A stretch of 64,000 nucleotides of DNA from Opitutales bacterium (GTDB lineage: Bacteria; Verrucomicrobiota; Verrucomicrobiia; Opitutales; UBA2987). Position numbers and translations under genes: made by a program. The notes below the pieces were generated by a model, which was not told the DNA's origin, did no database searches, and saw nothing but the letters and a program-made list of their open reading frames with translations. Below, piece by piece: positions 57,932 to 64,000 of this stretch. Within the stretch, counting starts at the first letter, position 1. The number at the start of each line of letters is the position of its first letter. Where the stretch lies: positions 1 to 64,000 of the forward strand of contig JAJFLU010000022.1 in the NCBI GenBank assembly GCA_021772515.1, read 5' to 3'.

Positions 57932-57946
57932 TTTTGTTAATGGGAT

Positions 57947-58147
57947 TCAGAGATCGAGGGATTCTTTCACCTGATCCAATGTCAAGGAGGGCTCTGTGGC
58001 TTCAGATTCTTTTGCTTTTCTTAACGCTTTGAGGTCTTCGAAATTTTCGAGAGCTTCCTTCATTTGCACAAATTCATCGTAAGGAATTACAACAAATTCC
58101 TTTTTCCCTTCTTTCCCAATTACTTGTGGATGCAATGTCATAATCAA
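57947..58147 (-). CDS. Phd/RelB-like antitoxin
   Basis: A 66-residue protein with the look of a Phd/YefM-like antitoxin: a short beta-rich head (MTLHPQVIGKEGKKEFVVIP), YDEFVQMKEALENFEDL, and an acidic, flexible tail that would wrap the toxin. It follows the toxin gene by 3 bp. In this pair the toxin comes first, the reverse of the usual order. Confidence 0.78.
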   Translation of the reverse strand: MIMTLHPQVIGKEGKKEFVVIPYDEFVQMKEALENFEDLKALRKAKESEATEPSLTLDQVKESLDL

Positions 58148-58150
58148 CCC

Positions 58151-58399
58151 TTATCGGTAAGCTATTGATCGCCTGAGAACACGGTAGATGATTATCCGAT
58201 TCAGATCAATTTCAAAAAGCACTCTCCAATCACCTATCCTCAATCGATATTCTGGCGAATGATTTGTCAACTTTTTCACGTCACTCTGCAAATTTTCCCC
58301 CAAACGTTCAATTTTCTCAATAATTATTCTTTGGTCAATTTTCGGAATTTTCCGCAGGTCCTTTAGCGCCCGTGGTTTGAATTCCATCGTATATTTCAT
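58151..58399 (-). CDS. RelE/ParE-superfamily toxin
   Basis: An 82-residue protein typical of the RelE/ParE fold. It has FKPRALKDLRKIPKIDQRII (N-terminal helices), LTNHSPEYRLRIGDWRVLFEI (the central strands with YRLRIGDWR) and a terminal YRVLRRSIAYR. RelE-type toxins cleave mRNA at the ribosome. The antitoxin gene is directly downstream, 3 bp away. Confidence 0.85.
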   Translation of the reverse strand: MKYTMEFKPRALKDLRKIPKIDQRIIIEKIERLGENLQSDVKKLTNHSPEYRLRIGDWRVLFEIDLNRIIIYRVLRRSIAYR

Positions 58400-58408
58400 A
58401 GGCCTCTA

Positions 58409-58435
58409 CCACAGAACACAGGAGTGAGCGCAGAG
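58409..58435 (+). repeat. CCACAGAACACAGG-type short intergenic phrase
   Basis: A 27-nt phrase with an ACAGA-rich start and GCGCAGAG end, just upstream of the toxin gene. Similar 'CCACAGA-ACACAGAG' phrases are common between genes in several phyla and are related in style to the twin repeat at 2428-2512. Function unknown. Confidence 0.35.
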
Positions 58436-58553
58436 TAAACCCCATAGTTTCATAAAAAAGTATTAAAAGAGGGTATAGATAAATAGTAAGTGGCTAAATA
58501 AGAGTATATTATGGATTTATTACTACAAATTATTCGAGTTGATCTCCACTTAT

Positions 58554-59837
58554 TCACTCGAACCAGAAAATTATCGGAAATAGAAAAGCCACGATCACGC
58601 TCCATAAGGCGTAAACTGGCAGGTAGCCTCCAATCATATTTTGAAGACTATCGAGGAGGTGCTTTTCTCTGATCGATTTTGTATAATAATATGCCAGTCC
58701 TACCAAATGAATAAAAATCACCAGGTTGGAACCGAGGACCGCTATTTTATTGGGGGAAACGCCGAAAGTTACTAGACGATAAATTACTGCTGATAAAGCG
58801 ACTATATTGACAAGCAAAGTAACGTAAACTAGTCCGTTACTTAAGTAATCCGATAAGAGGATCTCTTTTTGTTCTCCTCTCTCAATAATGGAAAAGATTG
58901 AAAGGAGTAACACTAACACCAGTAGGAGGTTAAAACCGATGAGATACTCGCGATCAGCAAAGAGATTTTTGGTGGAAAATATCATCCCTATCAATAAACA
59001 CGCCACGGTGATTAAAAATAATGGGGTAAATATTTTCGCTAATATCGGCGCTATTTTAGTTTTTTGGGAAAGGACTTTGTCTATGAGAAAAGTTGCCACT
59101 ATTGGCGAGGCAACGGATCCGTAAGCAACTACGTATGAAATGTACCAATCTTCTATTCGTAATCCTAAGGTGTCGAACAAAAATAAAGTTACAGCCGTTA
59201 ATACTATTCCGCCCAGGAGAATGATCGTAGTAAAAATAATCAATTCTCCGATATATCGCAAAAATTCGATTCTGGTAGAATTTTTCCTCCAACCATCACC
59301 ACAAAAGATTATGCCAAACAATGAACAATAAAATAGCGGCATATATATAGATGAAAGGGTGGAGGTTTGAGAATCGTTTAGCCTATATACAAAGTGAGGT
59401 AATGAAGAAAGAACCAGGACGCCGAAAAATCCGAGCACAATAAGAGCGCACTTTTTTTTCCTCTCAAGACCGGGTTTCATCAAATAGTAAGCGGCTAGTG
59501 ACGATATTACAATGAAGGCCAGAAAATTTTGTTCATACCAACTTCCAACGATAGAACCTAAAATGTCGGGTAATTTTACCAATGTTCCCGATATTAATGA
59601 CAACAGGACTACTAATAGCACTGTCTTATAATGAAATCCCTTTTTTTCGCCCTGTTCTTCCTGTTCATCGGGAGTCTCGTAAAACAAGCGCTCACGCCAA
59701 AATTTAAGGACAACGGGCTCTCCAGTTTCAACTTCAAGTTCTCGGAAGACTTTTTTAAAATCATCCGGGTTCGAACGGTAGAGCGATTCCAGCCGGTTCG
59801 GTGAATCCAGACTGCTGATAATATCTTCCTTCTTCAT
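58554..59837 (-). CDS. Multi-pass membrane protein, weakly DUF4153-like
   Basis: A 427-residue protein. A charged N-terminal cytoplasmic part (about 1-70, MKKEDIISSLDSPNRLESLY) is followed by 11 or 12 predicted membrane segments. Weak resemblance to DUF4153 proteins is from the hydrophobic pattern and the GLRIEDWYISYVVAYG segment, not from a clear motif. The region is AT-richer than its neighbours. A TGATTGA-ctatta-TCAATCA palindrome (59886-59905) sits about 50 bp upstream. Function unknown. Confidence 0.6.
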   Translation of the reverse strand: MKKEDIISSLDSPNRLESLYRSNPDDFKKVFRELEVETGEPVVLKFWRERLFYETPDEQEEQGEKKGFHYKTVLLVVLLSLISGTLVKLPDILGSIVGSWYEQNFLAFIVISSLAAYYLMKPGLERKKKCALIVLGFFGVLVLSSLPHFVYRLNDSQTSTLSSIYMPLFYCSLFGIIFCGDGWRKNSTRIEFLRYIGELIIFTTIILLGGIVLTAVTLFLFDTLGLRIEDWYISYVVAYGSVASPIVATFLIDKVLSQKTKIAPILAKIFTPLFLITVACLLIGMIFSTKNLFADREYLIGFNLLLVLVLLLSIFSIIERGEQKEILLSDYLSNGLVYVTLLVNIVALSAVIYRLVTFGVSPNKIAVLGSNLVIFIHLVGLAYYYTKSIREKHLLDSLQNMIGGYLPVYALWSVIVAFLFPIIFWFE

Positions 59838-59924
59838 TTCTTAATCCCTGAGACAGGGTTCAGGCGTGCAGTCCAAACTAATTTATGATTGACTATTATC
59901 AATCAAAATAAAGCCGCACTTTAT

Positions 59925-62276
59925 TCAAAAGGAGTATTTCATGCCGAAGGTGGCTAGGCGGGGGGCTCCGGGGCGGGGGCCGTGTGGGTGTAACGAGGCG
60001 GTGTAAACGGTGTCGAAAAGGTTGTTGATTGCGCCAAAAATCACGATGCCGGGCCGCAACTCGTAATTGGCGCTGAGGTCGATCGTTAGATGGCTGGCGG
60101 TTTTCCCGAATCGGGCATCGGGTTGGCCGGTGGTGGGGTTGATTTGATCGATCGAGTTCGAGGCCGTCGAGTAGGTGGAGCCCACATAGGTGGCGTTCAG
60201 GTAAGCGCTGAATTTGTTCAATTCGAGACCAGTGGAAAAAGTCACTTGAAACTCCGGTATGTAGGGCACCCGGTTGCCGTCGATTCCGCCCGCGAATATG
60301 GAATCGAGGTTTTGGGAATTCGAGTCGCCCACCAGGGTTGCTTTTGTGTAGGTAAAGGCGATTGAGTTGGGATTGCGAAAACCCCAGTCGTTGGCGTTTG
60401 CGGGGTCGAAACCAAACAGCAGTTCCAGCCCTCTGCTACGGATTTGGCCCACGTTTTCCGTTTCTCCTGCGCCCGCTCCCCCGATATTGTCGGCCACCAC
60501 AAGGTCATTAAACGAGGTATGGAAAAAAACCGCTTCGCCGTAGATTCCACGATGGTTGTCAAAGCGGAATCCCGCCTCGATGGCATCGCTTTTCTCCTCG
60601 GTCACGCCGTTCCTGATGCTGGCCCTCGGGCCGGGCGAACCAACCCCGCGATGGTAACCGGCGAAAAAGAATACTTTATCGCTGTATTGATACGTGCTCG
60701 AAATTCCGGGAGCCAGTAGTTTGAGATTTCCATTGCCACCGGATGTTGGCAAATTGCTGCCGTCGGTCGTAAAATCGGTGTAGGAAAAATCGAGGGTTTC
60801 AAAACGGATGCCCGGCTGAAAAGTCCACCGGCCAATGCTGATTTTGTCCTCGACATACAATGCGATCGCTTCGGTTGCCTGCCGCCGATTGCCGTCGGAC
60901 CCAAGAGGGCTGCGAACCGGCGGGGCGAAGTTGCCCTCCGAATCCTGCTGGAAAAGATCGTGCCACTGGAATCTCCGAATGCGGTCACTATGAAACCGAA
61001 ACCCTGCTTCGAGTTTATGGGCGGCATCTCCGGTTAAAAAGAAATACTCAAAGGAGGTCTGCACACCGGCCATATAGTAGTCGCGGTTGTTGGCCCGCAC
61101 ACGCAAATCGCCAGCCCGCTCACCCCGGAGCACTTCGAGGGCCATCCCATCGTGGTTCGATGCGAGAGCTCCCGAGAGAGAGGCTCGAATCGGGCTGGCA
61201 TCGGGATCATCCTCTCTTCCTTCGGTAATCCCATTGCCGTCCAGATCGATATCGCGAATATCGTTAAGCTTGAACCAATTCCGGTGAAATTTGCTATAAT
61301 AGACTGTGGTCGTCAGCTTCATTTCGGCATTCAATTCGACGATATGCCGCAGGTGGATATTCGTGTGGTTGGTGTCGATGCGGTCATTTCGTGAGGCGGC
61401 GTAACGGCGGTAGGGATTTGCCTCCAAATCATCAGTGGCCAAGCCCAAATAACCTTCGTCCGCATGGAGGTCCATATAGCTCAATTTGACCTCAAAATAA
61501 TTGTAGTTATTTGTATCGGGCTCCCAACTGGCTTTGAAAGTGTAGTCGGTGCGGGTAAATCCGGTTTCATCCGACCCATGATAATCACCGGCCCCGTCGA
61601 TGGTTTTAAAACCGTCCGTCTTGCGATGGAAAATCTCTCCAAGGAAGCCGACTTGACCTACACTGGTATCGAATTTCTGGCCCACGTAACCATGAATCCG
61701 CCGGTCGTTATTGCTCCCGTAGTTCAATTTGAGCAGTCCCGTTTCCTTGTCCGGGATCTTAGTGGAGATGTAATTGATGGCTCCACCAGTGGTATGCGGG
61801 CCGTATTTTATCTGGCTGGAGCCCTTCAAAACCTCCACACCGGCCATCCGCCCGGCAGTGGGAGAGTAGTAAGCGGCAGGGGCCGAATAGGTGGCCGGAG
61901 CAGTCAGCACCCCGTCCTCCATAACCGTCAACTTGTCGTTTCGGACAGTGCTGACGCCGCGCAGGCTGATGTTCGGAAACAGCCCAAAGCCGTCCTCCTC
62001 CCGCAGGTAAACCCCGGGAATTTTCCGCAAAATTTTGTTGATATCGTCGAGTTGCAAATTTCCGATATCGTCGCGGGACAGGTAAGCCCCGGAACCGGGG
62101 AGGGTAAAAATCGCCTCTTTCGAGCCCACAATCTGGAACTCCTCCAGCGAACGGACCGGCCCGATGACCTCCGTTTCGTCGACTCCTTTTTCCTCCCCCA
62201 AAACATCGCCAACCACAAAACCTGTAGAAAGAATCAGGAGGTATCGAACAAGAATTGATTTAGGAGGTTGGATCAT
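59925..62276 (-). CDS. TonB-dependent receptor, FecA-like
   Basis: A 783-residue outer-membrane receptor. Signal peptide to about residue 27, plug domain about 60-170 (INKILRKIPGVYLREEDGFG, NISLRGVSTVRNDKLTVMED, VEVLKGSSQIKYGPHTTGGA), then a barrel ending in FGMKYSF with a terminal Phe. The plug is of the ferric-dicitrate/FecA style. A Fur-box-like palindrome lies about 60 bp upstream of the ATG, so iron control is likely. The substrate is probably an iron chelate. Confidence 0.9.
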   Translation of the reverse strand: MIQPPKSILVRYLLILSTGFVVGDVLGEEKGVDETEVIGPVRSLEEFQIVGSKEAIFTLPGSGAYLSRDDIGNLQLDDINKILRKIPGVYLREEDGFGLFPNISLRGVSTVRNDKLTVMEDGVLTAPATYSAPAAYYSPTAGRMAGVEVLKGSSQIKYGPHTTGGAINYISTKIPDKETGLLKLNYGSNNDRRIHGYVGQKFDTSVGQVGFLGEIFHRKTDGFKTIDGAGDYHGSDETGFTRTDYTFKASWEPDTNNYNYFEVKLSYMDLHADEGYLGLATDDLEANPYRRYAASRNDRIDTNHTNIHLRHIVELNAEMKLTTTVYYSKFHRNWFKLNDIRDIDLDGNGITEGREDDPDASPIRASLSGALASNHDGMALEVLRGERAGDLRVRANNRDYYMAGVQTSFEYFFLTGDAAHKLEAGFRFHSDRIRRFQWHDLFQQDSEGNFAPPVRSPLGSDGNRRQATEAIALYVEDKISIGRWTFQPGIRFETLDFSYTDFTTDGSNLPTSGGNGNLKLLAPGISSTYQYSDKVFFFAGYHRGVGSPGPRASIRNGVTEEKSDAIEAGFRFDNHRGIYGEAVFFHTSFNDLVVADNIGGAGAGETENVGQIRSRGLELLFGFDPANANDWGFRNPNSIAFTYTKATLVGDSNSQNLDSIFAGGIDGNRVPYIPEFQVTFSTGLELNKFSAYLNATYVGSTYSTASNSIDQINPTTGQPDARFGKTASHLTIDLSANYELRPGIVIFGAINNLFDTVYTASLHPHGPRPGAPRLATFGMKYSF

Positions 62277-62333
62277 CGCTATGGGCTTCAGGGGGCAGAA
62301 ATTTATTGATAATAAGTCTCAATTACAATATAA

Positions 62334-62350
62334 ATGAGATTCATTCTCAT
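62334..62350 (-). promoter_or_regulatory. Fur-box-like operator upstream of the FecA-like receptor
   Basis: ATGAGATTCATTCTCAT is a 17-bp inverted repeat (ATGAGA and TCTCAT arms, 5-bp centre) close to the Fur consensus built from GATAAT units. It lies 58 bp upstream of the receptor start, with further GATAAT-like sequence around 62309 and 62362. Confidence 0.65.
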
Positions 62351-62519
62351 GTAATGTCAAATCATTATCGAATTTTTTCCAGCTTTCTTAAGAAAGTCTG
62401 AGATTCGACGGACCTTATTTATTGCCCAAAAGAAAGGTCTTTGGGAAATACGGCTTGTTCTGGCAGCATGTTTTCCGGTTGACTACCCCGAAAAATGCTG
62501 GCTCCTATAACCACGGACT

Positions 62520-62594
62520 GCTCCCGTAGTTCAATGGATAGAATATGCGCCTCCGGAGCGTGGGATCTGGGTTCGAATCCCGGCGGGAGCACCA
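62520..62594 (+). tRNA. tRNA-Arg (anticodon CCG)
   Basis: A complete cloverleaf with acceptor GCTCCCG pairing with CGGGAGC. The anticodon loop CTCCGGA gives CCG (Arg, CGG codons), flanked by TGCGC/GCGTG. The T arm contains GGTTCGAATCC, and CCA is encoded. It stands alone between the receptor gene and the convergent yceI-like gene. Confidence 0.93.
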
Positions 62595-62621
62595 TTATCT
62601 AGCCGTGCCGTGTGGGGCTGG

Positions 62622-63179
62622 CTATTTGCCCTCGACGTGCAGGGCAATCTCTAGTTCCGGGGATACTTTGAGAAAGCCCATGACCTTGATAATTTCGAGA
62701 TCCCAATTTTGGTAATCGATTACGGGACTGGCATCGATGGTGATTTTTCCGGCCTCATTTTTCAAATCAAAGGGGAACCGCAGCTTCTTTTTCACACCAT
62801 GAATGGTGAGTGTGCCCTCCGCGAACCATTGGTTTTTTTCCTGGACTATCCTCGTGGAGGAGAAGGTTCCCACCGGAAAACTACTGTGGGAAAGCCATTT
62901 CAACATAGCCTTATCTCGCTTGGCGCTATCGGAATCCATATCCGCAAAATTAAAGACAAACCTCGCCCCCTCAATATTTCCAGTCTCCTCATCGATCAGC
63001 ACTTTCAGGTCGAAGCTCGTGACTTTGCTCGTGAAATCGTGGAGAGTGCTTTCGCCAAAAACCACCACGCTTGTGTTTGCCTTGTCGATAACAAGAGGTC
63101 GGTTTTCAGCCGTCGCCTGTTGGAAAACGGTGAATGTTACCAATACAACGGCGAGAATTATTTTCAGGAATCGTTTCAT
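62622..63179 (-). CDS. YceI-family periplasmic lipid-binding-like protein
   Basis: A protein of about 185 residues: signal peptide (KIILAVVLVTFTVFQQATA) and a YceI beta-barrel fold (STLHDFTSKVTSFDLKVLID, TIHGVKKKLRFPFDL). YceI proteins bind isoprenoid-like lipids. ATG 63179 (MKRFLKII) starts at the signal peptide; the longer frame from 63206 adds nine residues. About 290 bp of gene-free DNA separate it from the next gene. Confidence 0.87.
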   Translation of the reverse strand: MKRFLKIILAVVLVTFTVFQQATAENRPLVIDKANTSVVVFGESTLHDFTSKVTSFDLKVLIDEETGNIEGARFVFNFADMDSDSAKRDKAMLKWLSHSSFPVGTFSSTRIVQEKNQWFAEGTLTIHGVKKKLRFPFDLKNEAGKITIDASPVIDYQNWDLEIIKVMGFLKVSPELEIALHVEGK

Positions 63180-63469
63180 AAATTTTAGATTGTTGAGTCT
63201 TTGCATTTCAGATTGATGTGTCAGTCGAATTATTCCCCCCTGTCATTTGAATTGTGGAGAATCGATCAAGTTTCAGCCACAGTTTAGTTGGACGATATGA
63301 ATTTATTGTGAATCTGAAATGAATAAATATTCATCAAGGTTTCATTTGTCGTTCATTTCCCACTGATACTATTGATCTGTGACAGTGAATTCACTGAATA
63401 CTCAGACGATATGAAAGACTATTTAAAGCAGATTGGAAATGCGGGTCAAACACCCTGTTTTCACACAAA

Positions 63470-64000
63470 ATGGCAGCTAAAAGGCTCTGCCCACCCAACC
63501 GCTTGAGCGGCCACACTTTTCGCCACCGAGGAGTGGCGTTGCACTACGGGATTGTCTGTCACTCGATCTTTGTGGTCGCCATAGGTTCGATGGCATTGGG
63601 TCTGTATAGCGGGATGTCGCTGGGAATCGGCAAACTCTCCGGCTGGTCGGCCACAATCGCCAATCTGTGCCTGATTTTGCAATTCGCTGTGACTCACTCG
63701 CTCTTGCTGACATCCCAGGGTCGAACATTTTTGGAGCGGTTTGCTCCTTTTGGATTGGGCCGCGATCTCTCCACTACGATTTTCGCGATCATTGTTTCTC
63801 TGCAACTGCTCTCGACATTCATCCTTTGGTCCCCCTCCGGGACAATCTGGTATGACCCACAGGGCATGGTTCGCTGGGCGTTTTTGGGAGCCTATGTATT
63901 ATCCTGGCTTCTCCTTATCAAATCGCTTTATGACGCCGACCTTGCCCTGCAATCGGGATCCCTTGGCTGGTGGGCGGTATTTCGCGGGCGCAAACCCCAA
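63470..64000 (+). CDS. Membrane protein, methyltransferase/NnrU-like, cut by the window edge
   Basis: The frame is open from ATG 63470 to the right edge (177 residues, no stop). It shows five or so membrane segments and ends in GWWAVFRGRKP, as seen in isoprenylcysteine-methyltransferase-like and NnrU-type integral membrane proteins (ending RGRKPxY). The C-terminal catalytic part is missing here. Identification is tentative. Confidence 0.6.
   Translation, partial: MAAKRLCPPNRLSGHTFRHRGVALHYGIVCHSIFVVAIGSMALGLYSGMSLGIGKLSGWSATIANLCLILQFAVTHSLLLTSQGRTFLERFAPFGLGRDLSTTIFAIIVSLQLLSTFILWSPSGTIWYDPQGMVRWAFLGAYVLSWLLLIKSLYDADLALQSGSLGWWAVFRGRKPQ

Overview
The window looks like chromosomal DNA of a Gram-negative verrucomicrobial bacterium, most likely of the Opitutae type. 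This is inferred from protein style, not from a marker gene. The 2273-residue surface protein ends in the 'DGITNLLEYALDLDP' motif common in that group. A CRTAC1-type repeat protein ends in a Trp/Tyr-rich 'WPWIFHAEHGW' segment. Shine-Dalgarno sequences are mostly weak, and there are outer-membrane systems (MCE/Mla, TonB, two TonB-dependent receptors).

Layout. Positions 1-1973 are the right end of an integrated element: a tyrosine integrase and the displaced 3' end of a tRNA-Ala(GGC) gene, with the rest of the element left of the window. An 800-bp gene-poor stretch with a twin 34-nt repeat follows, then tRNA-Thr(TGT), the giant surface protein and an MFS transporter. Positions 11271-14965 carry an Mla/MCE lipid-transport operon, with divergent recD2 beside it. 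An AT-richer XRE-ImmA/PIN (DUF4411) cassette at 17385-19069 separates recD2 from dnaK-groES-groEL. An NhaC-type antiporter is next, then a six-gene TonB2-type energy-transduction cluster (DUF3450, MotA/TolQ-like, ExbB, ExbD, TonB, TPR).

Positions 31194-48520 form the most unusual region: an NCS1 permease, a CRTAC1-like protein, a TonB-dependent receptor, a molybdopterin-fold/cytochrome c protein, three tandem NMT1/THI5-type binding lipoproteins (one fused to molybdopterin-fold and cytochrome c domains), an ABC permease and ATPase, an FAD-linked oxidase, a divergent NMT1-type binding protein and a cytosine-deaminase-like amidohydrolase. Two spacers here carry a matching structured leader with a compensatory base-pair change. 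I do not recognise its class. Together these genes suggest outer-membrane import, periplasmic capture, redox handling and cytoplasmic hydrolysis of a small N-heterocycle, possibly a pyrimidine or thiamine precursor. The substrate is inference.

Positions 48534-53819 are an aa3-type cytochrome c oxidase operon with a diheme cytochrome c and a 37-residue membrane peptide missed by length cut-offs. After it come an AzgA-type purine permease, a DUF2165 protein, a tandem pair of creatininase-fold proteins (one lacking the catalytic motifs), a RelE/Phd-like toxin-antitoxin pair, a multi-pass membrane protein, a FecA-like receptor behind a Fur-box-like palindrome, tRNA-Arg(CCG), a YceI protein and a truncated membrane protein running off the right edge.
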